From Trichothermofontia sichuanensis B231 (GTDB taxonomy: Bacteria > Cyanobacteriota > Cyanobacteriia > B231), in assembly GCF_026240635.1 (NCBI RefSeq), contig NZ_CP110848.1, positions 2,296,501 through 2,360,500 of the forward strand: DNA of 64,000 bases, read 5' to 3'. This document shows, piece after piece, positions 38,361 to 47,843 of this stretch. The notes below the pieces were generated by a model that searched no databases, was not told the origin of the DNA, and worked only from the letters and a program-made list of their open reading frames with translations. Within the stretch, counting starts at the first letter, position 1. Every line of letters begins with the position of its first letter. The translations under genes and the position numbers were made by a program.

Positions 38361-39119
38361 TTAAGATTTAAGGGCAACCCAGGTCACAAAGTTATGCAAT
38401 TTTAAGAGGGAATCGATCTGGTGAAAACCTGCTGCCCGTAGCATTTCAAGTTGCTGGGATTCAGTAAGGGGAACCAGCACATTTTCCAGGGCCTCTTTTT
38501 TCCGTTCAATTTCCCGCTGGGCATAGCCATGATGCTGTTTGAAGGCTTCGTAATGGCGGGTCATGGTTTCCTGAAATTGGGGAACGGGCGATTTAACTTT
38601 TTCACTCAGAAAGAGGAGACCACCTGAAACGAGGCCAGCGTGTATCGATCGCAGCAAAGTTTGCCGTTGGGATAGGGCTAAAAATTGCAGCGTATAGTTG
38701 ACAATGACGACGCTACTGTTGCTAAATGAACAGGCTTCGGCAGACTCACACCACAGGTCAACCTGATGCTGTTCTTTAGTGATTGCGAGTTTTGCCTGGG
38801 CTTGCTCCAGCATGGCCTGGGAATTATCAATCCCCACAAGTTGGGCAGGTTGGTTCAAAAAACGTCCAATCAGTTCCAGGAGCGTACCCGTTGAACAGCC
38901 AACATCAATGATGCGGGTACCCGGTTGATAGTAGGCTTTTGCCCAATGGGCCGCACAGGTGAGGACTTCGCGATAGAGGGGCACCGATCGCGAGACCATG
39001 TCATCAAAAACCCGTGCCACTTCTTCATTAAAGGCAAAGGGCTTAGGCCAAGGTCCTGTCTTAAATAGTTCATCCTTATCGGAACTCAAATATAACTCAG
39101 TTTCCAGATCTGGATTCAT
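38361..39119 (-). CDS. cmoA: carboxy-S-adenosyl-L-methionine synthase CmoA
   Basis: CmoA makes carboxy-SAM from SAM and prephenate for CmoB. The 252-aa protein contains FNEEVARVFDDMVSRSVPLY near the N-terminus, the nucleotide loop IIDVGCSTGTLL, VVIVNYTLQFLAL, and the conserved MTRHYEAFKQHHGYAQREIE region with ENVLVPLTE. This is a specific CmoA signature rather than a generic methyltransferase. cmoB follows after 11 bp. Confidence 0.94.
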   Translation of the reverse strand: MNPDLETELYLSSDKDELFKTGPWPKPFAFNEEVARVFDDMVSRSVPLYREVLTCAAHWAKAYYQPGTRIIDVGCSTGTLLELIGRFLNQPAQLVGIDNSQAMLEQAQAKLAITKEQHQVDLWCESAEACSFSNSSVVIVNYTLQFLALSQRQTLLRSIHAGLVSGGLLFLSEKVKSPVPQFQETMTRHYEAFKQHHGYAQREIERKKEALENVLVPLTESQQLEMLRAAGFHQIDSLLKLHNFVTWVALKS

Positions 39120-39617
39120 CTGTATAACCCACGCTTTCTGCGATCGCAGCGATTGTTTCTAAACAAGGGGACTGCTGACTCGACTCGATTCCAACTAACT
39201 GAGGTTGCTTGATCCCAGCCTTATCAACCAACTTTCGCTGAGTTTAAGTTTAGCTGGCGTCTATTTTTAATTAGTGCCCTAGCCGCTTCAAATTTAGGCT
39301 TCATGGCTTTGTAGTGAGATGCGACGCTAGAATTAGCAAGCAGCTTATTTTCAAAGCATTCCAGATTAAGTAATTCCAGATTCATTATGGATTTGCCAGA
39401 TGATGCGATCAGAATTCAGATGAAATTTACAATGTGCTGCCAAAATTATCGGGATGCGATTGATAGCTATTTATTATTGAGAGTTATATGTTATCGAGAT
39501 GTTTTGGTGAAGTCAACCACGGGCGATGCTGCTTGCGGTTGCGACTCGATCGTGTCCCTTCTTGTAAAATCTCAATATGATAGAGAAGTAGCGTTGCGGT
39601 GCGATCGGAGTGAGACT
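39120..39617. other. intergenic region between cmoA and the TM2 gene
   Basis: About 500 bp lie between the divergent genes. The reading frame of the TM2 gene stays open upstream to 39387 but that part shows no conserved features. I see no repeats of the window's families and no clear promoter. Confidence 0.4.
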
Positions 39618-40052
39618 GTGTTTGGAAAACCCAGAAATCGTCGAATAGCTACGCTCCTAGCCTTTGCGGGCATTGTTGCCCCGATCGCGGGCATCCATAA
39701 GTTCTACGTTGGCCAACCCGTTTGGGGCGTCATCTACCTGCTGCTCTCTTGGACGCCCATCCCCCATGTGGCCAGCGCGATCGAAGGGATTTGGTACCTG
39801 GTGCAAGATCCGGAGGAGTTTGACTATAACTTTAATGCCGACTGGGCGGAGAGCCTACCGGCGGATACGGCTGCCCCGGCTAAACCTCGGCTGAAGACCC
39901 CGGTTACCCCACCGCCTGAACCCTTTGACGTAAGCCGTATTGGGGCTATCACCGAAGCCGTCCGCCAACTGGACCAACTCCGCCAGGATGGTTTAATCTC
40001 TGAATACGAATTTGAGCAAAAGCGCCGCCAACTCCTCGATCGCATTGCCTAA
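39618..40052 (+). CDS. TM2 domain protein with C-terminal SHOCT-like helix
   Basis: The TM2 domain is visible as NRRIATLLAFAGIVAPIAGI, HKFYVGQPVWGVIYLLLSW and a second helix. It predicts a small inner-membrane protein with two membrane passes. The C-terminal part (LDQLRQDGLISEYEFEQKRR) looks like a short SHOCT-type module. I chose GTG at 39618, giving 144 aa; longer starts up to 39387 are open but not conserved. TM2 proteins have no established function in bacteria. The helix-hairpin-helix gene follows after 22 bp. Confidence 0.85.
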   Translation: MFGKPRNRRIATLLAFAGIVAPIAGIHKFYVGQPVWGVIYLLLSWTPIPHVASAIEGIWYLVQDPEEFDYNFNADWAESLPADTAAPAKPRLKTPVTPPPEPFDVSRIGAITEAVRQLDQLRQDGLISEYEFEQKRRQLLDRIA

Positions 40053-40074
40053 CCCTCCTCTCCTCTCTCTAACC

Positions 40075-40635
40075 GTGACCCTCTCCCACTGGCTAACCCA
40101 ACTCGCCCAACGTATGGAGCTGGACTCGCGGCGTGCCCCTTGCCGACGGGCGCAGATGCTCCAGGACCCGTACTATCGGTTTGCGTCGATTGCCGAGGTG
40201 CAGGAAGCGGCGGCCTTGGGGGTGACGATCGATGTGAACCGGGCCACTGTTGATGATTGGTTGCGCCTACCGGGTCTTTCGATCCACCAGGCTAAACTGT
40301 TGCACGGCCTCCTTCAGGCAGGGGTTCAGTTTCACTGTTTAGAGGATCTGGCGGCAGCACTCAGTGTGTCTGTGGCTCACCTCAAACCGCTGGCCCCGAT
40401 CCTGCGGTTTTATTACTACGATCCTGATAGTGTGGAGACGATCCAGACCCTCAATGCTAACCAGGCTACGATCGCGCAATTGACGAAGATTCCCAGTGTG
40501 GATCTGTTTTTAGCACGGGCGATAGTTGAGCAGCGATCGGCCCACGGCCCTTACCGCAACCTGGTAGATCTGCAACAGCGGTTAAACCTACCAGCTACAC
40601 TCACGGCAGAATTGATGCACTATCTGCATTTTTAG
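40075..40635 (+). CDS. helix-hairpin-helix (ComEA-like) protein
   Basis: This soluble protein of about 186 aa has two HhH-type DNA-binding motifs. The first is DVNRATVDDWLRLPGLSIHQ (about 55-80) and the second is LNANQATIAQLTKIPSVDLF followed by GPYRNLVDLQQRL. The second resembles the ComEA repeat, but there is no signal peptide, so it is not the canonical competence receptor. The start GTG at 40075 avoids overlap with the TM2 gene. It might bind DNA or serve as a scaffold. Confidence 0.85.
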   Translation: MTLSHWLTQLAQRMELDSRRAPCRRAQMLQDPYYRFASIAEVQEAAALGVTIDVNRATVDDWLRLPGLSIHQAKLLHGLLQAGVQFHCLEDLAAALSVSVAHLKPLAPILRFYYYDPDSVETIQTLNANQATIAQLTKIPSVDLFLARAIVEQRSAHGPYRNLVDLQQRLNLPATLTAELMHYLHF

Positions 40636-40664
40636 TCATTTGGCACATAGCGAATCGTGACGTG

Positions 40665-41236
40665 ATGCTCCAGCTACCCCAGCCTCCCAAGCCAACGATC
40701 GTCTATCCCGACAGTTATCCCGACAGTTATCCCGACAGTGACGGCAAACCGATAGCAGACAAGACCAAACAGTTTCGCTGGATTGTCGTGATGAGGACAA
40801 TCTTCCCCCACAAGTCGTTTTTGAAATTCTTTCACCGGATAATCCCGTGCAGAAATGAATCGCAAGTTATTGTTTTACAATCGCTTTGGCGTGGAAGAAG
40901 ACTACACTTGAAGACTACACTTTACGATCCCGATCGCCATGAATTGAGTGGCTGGCTACGTCAGGAAGTGTACGTCAGGAAGTGTTTTTAGATGTGATCG
41001 ACCTGATCGCCCACTGGGTGAGTCCCCGGTTGCAGATCCAGTTTGAGATGGGGGCAACCGACCTTCGCATTTTCCATCCCAATGGGCAACCCTTTTTGAC
41101 CTATGTAGAAATTGCCCAGCAGGCAGAACAAGAGCGACAACGCGCTGAACAAGCCGAGGCCAAAACCAAACGACTGGCCGATCGCTTACGGGAGATGGGT
41201 ATTGATGCCGATCAGATCCAATTCCTATACAGTTAA
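40665..41236 (+). pseudogene. decayed Uma2 family endonuclease gene
   Basis: The N-terminal segment DGKPIADKTKQFRWIV and the C-terminal part (LYDPDRHELSGWLRQ, then SPRLQIQFEMGATDLRIF and AEIAQQ-type coiled-coil repeats ending near QAEAKTKRLADRLREMGI) match larger Uma2 proteins. The middle is deleted and the remains sit in different frames. For example EDNLPPQVVFEILSPDNPVQ is readable near 40792 only in another frame. The start has a triplicated 12-bp unit encoding YPDS. At least two frameshifts separate the parts; the ends still form open frames of 109 and 84 codons. Confidence 0.8.
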
Positions 41237-41501
41237 CCGTCCGTTATTACCAAGTGCTACGCCTTGGGGAGCAGAACCCACAGCCCTTACTAGCTGATCC
41301 AGCCCGGTGGCCCTTGGCAGCCGTGGTGAGTAGGCCCGCTCCAGAGCCGGGGCTTGTAGCGCGCTCCTACCGGGAAACTGGCCAGCACGATTTTCTGACT
41401 CAGGCTATCCCCAATACTTGCGGTGCGTTGATCCCAGAGGGTAGGATCAGCAGTACTGGGATATCGGGTCATCTACCACGCTGGCAAATTATCATAGAAG
41501 G

Positions 41502-42710
41502 GTGACTGATCTGTACCGTCCTTTACAATCACTTTGCGAGGGGCACTGGTTCAAGTTGATTTGTGGAGCCAGTTACCAGCATCTCGCCAGCATTCGCGAT
41601 CTGACCCTGGCCTATACCTTGGCAGGCGCCGATTGCATTGACGTGGCGGCTGATCCGGCGGTGATTACTGCCGCCCAGGAAGCGATCCAGATGGCCACGA
41701 CCCTGAATATCCCTGATTGCAACCTTGCCCCAAGCGTCCATCCCGACTTCCTTGCAGCCCATCGCCCGTGGTTGATGGTTAGCCTCAACGATGGTGAAGA
41801 CCCCCATTTCCGTAAAGCCCACTTTGATGCTGATCGCTGTCCGACCGACTGCCCACGTCCCTGTGAGCGCATCTGTCCCGCCCAGGCGATTGCCTTTCCT
41901 GCCCCACCCGCTCCCCAGGGCGTTATTGCCGAGCGCTGTTACGGCTGTGGTCGGTGTTTACCCGTCTGCCCCATTGGTCAAATCATCACTGAGGCCACCG
42001 TTGTTAACCCGGCCCAGATTTTGCCCCAAATCATGGCCCTAGGCATTGATGCGATCGAGATCCATACCCAGATGGGTCGGGTTGCCGCCTTCCAACGCCT
42101 GTGGTCCGCGATCGTGCCCCACTGCCCCCACCTGAAACTGATCGCGGTGAGCTTCCCCGACGGCGAGGATGCGATCGCCTACCTATGGACGCTCCATGAC
42201 GTAATACGGGCCACTTGGTCTGGCCCTCTGGTTTGGCAAACCGACGGTCGGCCCATGAGCGGTGATCTGGGCAAAGGTACCACCCACGCAGCCTTGAAAC
42301 TGGCCCAAACCGTCCTCACCGAGGGTCCCCCTGGCTATGTGCAACTAGCAGGCGGCACCAACGCCCACACGGTTACTAAAGCCCGCCAACTGGGCCTGCT
42401 CACCCCATCGGGGCAATCCGTCAGCCGTGAACCCGGCCCCCAGCGGACGATCGCCGGGATTGCCTACGGGAGCTATGCCCGTGCGCAACTGCGCCAGTGG
42501 TTGGAAACCGGCTTGGCTGGGGAAGGGGAAAGAGAAGTGAGGCGGGAGGACAGAGAAGCGAGGGGGCTGTTTGGCGAGCGGCTGTGGTCGGCTGTACAAG
42601 CGGCTGCGGCTCTGGTCTCCCCACTCAAAGCCGGGCTTGTCGTCTCCCTTGAGCGGGAGGATCGCTTTTCCCAGGTCCCCTCGCCGGTTGCTGCGGCTAG
42701 GCCGCCCTAA
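41502..42710 (+). CDS. ldpA: LdpA-type circadian/redox iron-sulfur protein
   Basis: LdpA in Synechococcus elongatus is an iron-sulfur protein that senses redox state and adjusts circadian period through KaiA and CikA. The 402-aa protein has FKLICGASYQHLASIRDLTL, an AGADCIDVAADPAVI beta-strand motif, and two cysteine clusters: C113/117/121/125 and C146/149/152/156 (CYGCGRCLPVCP). The C-terminal region contains GEGEREVRREDREARG, encoded by a purine-rich tract (about 42520-42575) that resembles intergenic repeats and is probably an in-frame acquisition. It starts with GTG at 41502. Whether it acts on the clock here is inferred. Confidence 0.9.
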   Translation: MTDLYRPLQSLCEGHWFKLICGASYQHLASIRDLTLAYTLAGADCIDVAADPAVITAAQEAIQMATTLNIPDCNLAPSVHPDFLAAHRPWLMVSLNDGEDPHFRKAHFDADRCPTDCPRPCERICPAQAIAFPAPPAPQGVIAERCYGCGRCLPVCPIGQIITEATVVNPAQILPQIMALGIDAIEIHTQMGRVAAFQRLWSAIVPHCPHLKLIAVSFPDGEDAIAYLWTLHDVIRATWSGPLVWQTDGRPMSGDLGKGTTHAALKLAQTVLTEGPPGYVQLAGGTNAHTVTKARQLGLLTPSGQSVSREPGPQRTIAGIAYGSYARAQLRQWLETGLAGEGEREVRREDREARGLFGERLWSAVQAAAALVSPLKAGLVVSLEREDRFSQVPSPVAAARPP

Positions 42711-42829
42711 TCTGAGAGGCCTGGGCGCTGGTGGGTGTCCTGCTGGCTAAAGTGTGATGAGGTTCTGCTGGCAGCCATCACTTCTAAACCTCGTATTGCC
42801 TTGACGGGTTGAAACTTCCCGAAGCATCT

Positions 42830-44620
42830 ATGCAAATTACTGACGATCTGAATCAACTGCTCGATATCCTGCCCGATGAGTTGCAGTCGCGCCTGCGCCA
42901 CCATCCTGATCGCGATCAATTGGTGGAAGTGGTTATGGATCTGGGCCGGGTGCCAGAGGCCCGCTTCCCCCACCGCGTGGAGGAATTGTCGGCGAATCCG
43001 GTGACGCGCCCGGTGTTGGCAACCTGTGTGCAACGGGTGGGTAGCTTCAGCAGTGATAACCGCGCCGGTATTGAGCAAACCCTGCACCGGATTAGTGCGA
43101 TTCGTAACCGCACGGGGGATGTGGTGGGCCTGACCTGCCGGGTGGGCCGCGCTATTTTTGGCACCACTAACATGATTCGCGATCTGGTGGAAACTGGACG
43201 CTCGCTGCTGTTGCTGGGACGACCAGGAGTGGGTAAAACCACTGCCCTGCGTGAAATTGCCCGTGTGCTGGCGGATGAGTTGCGCAAACGGGTTGTGATT
43301 ATTGATACATCTAATGAAATTGCGGGTGACGGGGATATCCCCCATCCGGCGATCGGGCGGGCACGGCGGATGCAGGTGGCCCGGCCCGAATTACAGCACC
43401 AGGTGATGATCGAAGCAGTGGAAAACCACATGCCAGAGGTGATCATCATCGACGAAATTGGGACGGAATTGGAAGCCCTAGCGGCCCGGACGATCGCCGA
43501 ACGGGGTGTGCAACTGGTGGGTACCGCCCACGGTAACCAAATTGCCAACCTGATTAAAAATCCCACTCTCTCGGATTTAATTGGGGGCATTCAATCGGTT
43601 ACCTTGGGGGATGAGGAGGCCCGGCGTCGCGGTAGCCAGAAGACGGTGCTGGAACGCAAGGCCCCGCCCACGTTTGAGATCGCGATCGAAATGCTAGAAC
43701 GGCAACGCTGGGTGGTGCATGAACAGGTAGCCGAAACCGTTGATAGCATCCTGCGCGGACGCCCCATCAGTCCGCAAATTCGCACCATTAACGAAGCCGG
43801 TAAGGTTGTTATTACCCGCGAACTCCCTCCTGTGGAGGCTGATGTACCGACCACGACCCCCTTTGCCAGGGGGTGGCAAGCCTCTGGCCGCATGGTCCCC
43901 CTGCCCAACACCCCCAGTCCTTGCAAAGCCTCACCCCCTGCGGCTCCCCTCTCGGAGGAGCAGTATTTTGCCCAATTACTGGATGCCTCTCTGGCCGAGC
44001 AACCGGTGCCTTCGGATGAGTTAGCGGCCCTTGGGGAGGTACCGGTATCTGGGCGCGAGTCTGTGGTCGATTTCCCCGTTGCCCAGCGTCCCCAGCGGCA
44101 CAGCGGGGCTGGCGGCGACACCCTGTATATTTACCCCTATGCCGTTGGACGTCAACAACTGGAGCAGGCCGTTCATACCCTGGCATTACCTGTGGTGATT
44201 ACGAAAAACATTGATGAGGCCGATGTGATCCTCACGGTGCGATCGCAGGTGAAGGGGCACTCTAAGCTCAAGCACCTGGCAAAGATGCGTCAGGTGCCTA
44301 TCCATGCCATCAAGGCTAGTACCCTGCCCCATATTGTCCGCGCCCTGCGGCGGATGCTGAATCTGGATGAACCTGCCCCAGCCAGTGGCATAGACCTTAG
44401 CCTGTTCTCTCACACAGGTAGTGATGATGAGTTGGAAGCTCTAGAGGAAACTCGCCTAGCGGTGGAACAAATTGTCCTGCCTAAGGGCCAACCCGTGGAG
44501 CTATTGCCGCGATCGGCTAAGGTGCGCCGGATGCAACACGAGTTGGTGGAACACTACCATCTTAAGTCGGCCAGTTTTGGCGAGGAACCGAATCGACGGC
44601 TGCGGATTTATCCTGCGTAG
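42830..44620 (+). CDS. Ycf45-type AAA ATPase with C-terminal R3H domain
   Basis: This is a 596-aa P-loop ATPase related to plastid Ycf45 and SpoIIIAA. Walker A is GRPGVGKTT (about 130-138), Walker B is [11 protein letters not shown] (about 203), and [20 protein letters not shown] follows. A Pro/Ala-rich linker of about 100 residues (345-430) and an extra alpha/beta segment lead to an R3H-like domain near the end ([32 protein letters not shown]), which usually binds single-stranded nucleic acid. I chose the ATG at 42830. The family is universal in cyanobacteria with no settled function. Confidence 0.9.
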   Translation: MQITDDLNQLLDILPDELQSRLRHHPDRDQLVEVVMDLGRVPEARFPHRVEELSANPVTRPVLATCVQRVGSFSSDNRAGIEQTLHRISAIRNRTGDVVGLTCRVGRAIFGTTNMIRDLVETGRSLLLLGRPGVGKTTALREIARVLADELRKRVVIIDTSNEIAGDGDIPHPAIGRARRMQVARPELQHQVMIEAVENHMPEVIIIDEIGTELEALAARTIAERGVQLVGTAHGNQIANLIKNPTLSDLIGGIQSVTLGDEEARRRGSQKTVLERKAPPTFEIAIEMLERQRWVVHEQVAETVDSILRGRPISPQIRTINEAGKVVITRELPPVEADVPTTTPFARGWQASGRMVPLPNTPSPCKASPPAAPLSEEQYFAQLLDASLAEQPVPSDELAALGEVPVSGRESVVDFPVAQRPQRHSGAGGDTLYIYPYAVGRQQLEQAVHTLALPVVITKNIDEADVILTVRSQVKGHSKLKHLAKMRQVPIHAIKASTLPHIVRALRRMLNLDEPAPASGIDLSLFSHTGSDDELEALEETRLAVEQIVLPKGQPVELLPRSAKVRRMQHELVEHYHLKSASFGEEPNRRLRIYPA

Positions 44621-44739
44621 GGATGGGGAGGAAAAAGGGGCAGGATGGGGCGGAATCTGCCACAGGGAGGACGCTAATCTGAAGGATAGGCTGGCACAAT
44701 GAGAGCAAGGATATCCCTCAAAGGGTAAATGTACTCAGA

Positions 44740-44846
44740 TATGGTCAATCCAAATAAGAACGATACAGTTGTTCACTCCCCTCTCCCAGAGCGGGAGAGG
44801 GGCTGGGGGTGAGGGGGCTGTTTCAGCCTAAATTGCAATGACTATA
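44740..44846 (+). repeat. MITE-like dispersed repeat, family A, copy 2
   Basis: It is 107 bp, begins TATGGTCAATCCAAATAAG and ends AATTGCAATGACTATA. Its central hairpin block is CTCTCCC/GGGAGAG. It is nearly identical to 60355-60461. Confidence 0.9.
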
Positions 44847-45019
44847 ACTGGCTTTCCTGACTGGCTTTTCTACTTGCTTTGGGGCTAACCCATCCTGGCA
44901 AGCATTGGGAATTGATTTGTCCTTAATCAGGCTGCATCGCTTCTCTGGCTGGGGACCCTGTCTTTTGGCATTTTCCCTTTCCAAACCCTCCCTACCTCGA
45001 TACAGTAACTTAAGTAATC

Positions 45020-46183
45020 ATGTTGACCGCTCCCTATCCATCGTCTCCCCCACCGCGTAGCGTGACGACCGATCGCATCCTCGTTGTTGATGATTCGCCG
45101 GATAATGCCTACCTGATTCAGGCGGTGCTGGACGCGGAAGGATATGCGGTGGAGGTGGCGGCGGATGGCTATACGGCGTTGCGCCAGGTTGAGCGGGAGC
45201 CACCGGATCTGATCATGCTGGATGTGGTGATGCCAGAGATGGATGGATATGAGGTCACCCGGCGCATTCGCAATCATCCCCGTCTACCCTTTGTCCCAAT
45301 CTTGCTGATCACGGCGTCGGACCAACCCAGTGTGGTGCGGGGGCTGGATTTGGGGGCGGATGATTTTATCCGGAAGCCGGTGGAGTTTGATGAGCTGCTG
45401 GCGCGGGTGCGATCGCTGTTGCGCCTGAAACATACGATCGAGGAACGTAATCAGATTGCGCGTCAACGGGAGGATTTTGTCTCGCGTTTGACCCATGACC
45501 TGCGGACGCCGTTGATTGCTGCCGATCGCATGTTGAACCTGTTTTTAGAGGGTGCCCTGGGTGAGTTGACGCCCCAAATGAAGGAAGTTATCCCCAGCAT
45601 GATTCGTAGCAATCAAAACCTGCTCCAGATGGTGAACCAATTGCTAGAAGTCTACCGTTATGAAGCAGGGGCCAAATCGCTCGCCTTTTCCACCGTTAAC
45701 CTTCAAGATTTGCTCCAGGAAGTTGTGCTGGAACTGCGGCCCCTCGCGACGGCCAAAAATATCGCTCTGGGGTTTGCGACGGCCTGTGGCCCCACAACCT
45801 TCACCCGCTTTGAAGTGGCCGGCGATCGCCAGGAGTTGCGCCGGGTGTTCACGAATTTGGTGGGGAACGCGATTAAATTTACTGATCGCGGGGCCGTTAA
45901 AGTGGTCCTCGGCTGTGTGTCCCCTGAGCCGGTCAATGACCCCGGCCCGACTCAAGCTTGGTTAGTCATTCGGGTAAAGGATACGGGGCCTGGTATCCCG
46001 GCAGAGGAGCAAGCGACCCTATTCCAGCGTTTTCGCCAGGGCAACCATACGCGATCGGGCAGTGGCCTCGGTTTGCATCTATCCCGACAAATTGTGGAGG
46101 CGCATGGAGGTACGATCGAGGTTGAGTCCCAAGTGGGCCGGGGAAGTGCCTTTGTGGTACGCCTACCTGCCCTCCAGACCTGA
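45020..46183 (+). CDS. receiver-histidine kinase hybrid protein
   Basis: This 387-aa soluble signalling protein has an N-terminal receiver (about 19-133, Asp68 in MLDVVMPEMDG, Lys119 in FIRKP). It is followed by HisKA (RLTHDLRTPL, His159) and HATPase_c with NLVGNAIKF, DTGPGIP and the G2 motif GSGLGLHLS. There is no membrane or PAS domain, so its input probably arrives by phosphotransfer to the receiver, making it an intermediate kinase. It is 14 bp before the deacetylase gene. The upstream region contains a family A repeat and no clear promoter. Confidence 0.93.
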   Translation: MLTAPYPSSPPPRSVTTDRILVVDDSPDNAYLIQAVLDAEGYAVEVAADGYTALRQVEREPPDLIMLDVVMPEMDGYEVTRRIRNHPRLPFVPILLITASDQPSVVRGLDLGADDFIRKPVEFDELLARVRSLLRLKHTIEERNQIARQREDFVSRLTHDLRTPLIAADRMLNLFLEGALGELTPQMKEVIPSMIRSNQNLLQMVNQLLEVYRYEAGAKSLAFSTVNLQDLLQEVVLELRPLATAKNIALGFATACGPTTFTRFEVAGDRQELRRVFTNLVGNAIKFTDRGAVKVVLGCVSPEPVNDPGPTQAWLVIRVKDTGPGIPAEEQATLFQRFRQGNHTRSGSGLGLHLSRQIVEAHGGTIEVESQVGRGSAFVVRLPALQT

Positions 46184-46197
46184 TCTGCCAGGTATTT

Positions 46198-47124
46198 ATG
46201 TCCTTGTCTCCCTATCCCCGCGATCTCGTTGGCTACGGTGCCCATCCTCCCCATCCCCAATGGCCGGGAGGTGCCCGCTTAGCCTTGCAAATTGTGATGA
46301 ATTATGAGGAAGGTTCGGAGTATTCGATCCCGGATGGGGACAATCGCTCCGAAACCTATTTATGGGAAGTACCGGGGGCGTCGATGGGACCGGGCAAACG
46401 GGATTTGATCGTGGAGTCGGTGTATGAATATGGTAGTCGAGCGGGCTTTTGGCGGTTAATGCGCTTGTTTCAAAGCCGTCAGATTCCAATTACCGTGTTT
46501 GGGGCAGCCCTGGCGTTGGAGCGCAATCCGGAAGCAGCCCAGGCTATTGTTGAAGCGGGTTATGATATTTGCTGCCACGGGTGGCGGTGGATCGGCTTTC
46601 ATGAGATGAGTGAGGTGGAAGAACGGCATCAAATGCGGTTGGCCGTAGCCTCAATTGAAAAACTAACCGGATCGCGCCCGCTGGGGTGGTATTGCCGCTA
46701 CGCACCGAGTGTTAATACACGTCGGTTGCTGGTGGAAGAAGGCGGGTTCCTCTACGATTCCGATGCTTATAACGATGATTTACCCTATTGGGTCGAAGTC
46801 GCTGGAAAACCCCATCTCGTCATTCCCTACACGCTAGATAATAACGATATGAAATTCTCCGTGGCACCAGGATTTAACAGCGGGGACGACTTTTTTACCT
46901 ATTTAAAAGATGCTTTTGATGTGCTCTATCAAGAGGGAGAAACGGCTCCCAAGATGATGTCCGTGGGGTTGCACACGCGCCTCGCCGGACGCCCCGGACG
47001 CACGGCAGCCTTGGCCCGCTTTCTAGATTATGTCCAAAGCCACGATCGCGTCTGGATTTGCCGCCGTCTGGATATTGCCCAACATTGGATTCAGTATCAT
47101 CCTTACGTGAGGAGCGAGAAGTGA
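46198..47124 (+). CDS. PuuE-like polysaccharide deacetylase / allantoinase
   Basis: This 308-aa protein has the NodB-type fold of the PuuE group, known in some bacteria to hydrolyse allantoin. It shows GGARLALQIVMNYEEGSEYS, a catalytic-like CCHGWRWIGFHEMSE region with histidines, and YDSDAYNDDLPYW. No signal peptide is present, so it is cytosolic, which favours a purine-ring substrate over cell-wall polysaccharide. No other urate or allantoin genes are in the window. The last residues (RSEK) are encoded by the start of the purine-rich arm of a bidirectional hairpin. Confidence 0.88.
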   Translation: MSLSPYPRDLVGYGAHPPHPQWPGGARLALQIVMNYEEGSEYSIPDGDNRSETYLWEVPGASMGPGKRDLIVESVYEYGSRAGFWRLMRLFQSRQIPITVFGAALALERNPEAAQAIVEAGYDICCHGWRWIGFHEMSEVEERHQMRLAVASIEKLTGSRPLGWYCRYAPSVNTRRLLVEEGGFLYDSDAYNDDLPYWVEVAGKPHLVIPYTLDNNDMKFSVAPGFNSGDDFFTYLKDAFDVLYQEGETAPKMMSVGLHTRLAGRPGRTAALARFLDYVQSHDRVWICRRLDIAQHWIQYHPYVRSEK

Positions 47125-47195
47125 GGAGTGAGGAGTGAGGCAAGAAGGAAGTAAGACCCTCTTCTCTCCTCCCTCTTTTCTCTTTTCTCTTTTCT
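47106..47195. terminator. purine-arm/pyrimidine-arm inverted repeat between convergent genes
   Basis: A GTGAGGAGTGAGGAGTGAGG purine tract with tandem units is followed by a CTCTTCTCTCCTCCCTC and TTTTCTC-repeat pyrimidine tract. The arms can pair imperfectly between the convergent deacetylase and pentapeptide genes. The arrangement mirrors 26680-26772. Confidence 0.5.
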
Positions 47196-47828
47196 CTAAT
47201 ACGGGCAATCAGGAGCGGCGATCGTGCCATCTTCTAAGGTAGTCTGGCAAAGGTAAACGCCCTCACGATGACTGCCACGGGTATCAGCTTGCTGTAAGTT
47301 AGCGTGTGTTAATTGGGCATTTCGCAGATCGGCTGCGAACAGGTCAGCGTCCTGAAGGTTAGCCGCGCTCAGGTTAGCGGTTGCCAGGTTGGCGCTGCTG
47401 AGGATGGCGAGGTGTAGGTTGGCTCCACTGAGGTTGGCTCCACTGAGGTTGGCATGACGCAGGTCGGTATTGCGCAGGTCAGCCCCTTGGAGATTTGCGC
47501 CTTGCAGGTTAGCGAAGCGGAGGTTGGCAAAGCGAAGGGTTGCCTCCTGAAGGTTGGCCTGTTGCAAGTTGGCCCGCCGCAGATTGGCACTGGTCAGTTG
47601 GGCCGCGGGTAGTTCTGCACCGGCCAGTTGACAGTCGGCACACCGATGGGTGGTGAGTACTTGCGCGATCGTCGCGGAGGCCGGGGCAGCAGGCAATGAG
47701 GTTCCAGGGAGAGGGGGCGTGGAGGCGACGGTACATCCCAGGAGGCCACTCACTACCAGCATTGCTCCCCCCAGCAGCCAGGGCAGCCGCCGGCAGAGCG
47801 TGAACAGGAAGGGTAACAAGGTCATCAT
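47196..47828 (-). CDS. pentapeptide repeat lipoprotein
   Basis: This 210-aa exported lipoprotein has a hydrophobic signal with the lipobox GLLGC (Cys32), a Pro/Ala-rich tether, then an A(N/D)LxX pentapeptide region (about 65-190) predicted to form a beta-helix. It ends with two cysteines (CQTT...APDC) that could form a disulfide. It lies 15 bp after the amine oxidase gene and is the last gene of the mscS group. Its partner and role are unknown. Confidence 0.9.
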   Translation of the reverse strand: MMTLLPFLFTLCRRLPWLLGGAMLVVSGLLGCTVASTPPLPGTSLPAAPASATIAQVLTTHRCADCQLAGAELPAAQLTSANLRRANLQQANLQEATLRFANLRFANLQGANLQGADLRNTDLRHANLSGANLSGANLHLAILSSANLATANLSAANLQDADLFAADLRNAQLTHANLQQADTRGSHREGVYLCQTTLEDGTIAAPDCPY

Positions 47829-47843
47829 TGTGGCTGGGAGTTT

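Noticed and set aside
42707-43590. Long minus-strand frames opposite the Ycf45-type gene (212 and 224 codons)
   Set aside because: They overlap a well-supported P-loop ATPase gene, with low-complexity Arg/Ser/Thr-rich translations and no start signals.
43850-43960. Possible repeat insertion in the Ycf45-type gene linker
   Set aside because: The linker is Pro/Ala-rich and contains a CCCCCTTTG/CAGGGGG hairpin, but I could not match it convincingly to a repeat copy elsewhere in the window.
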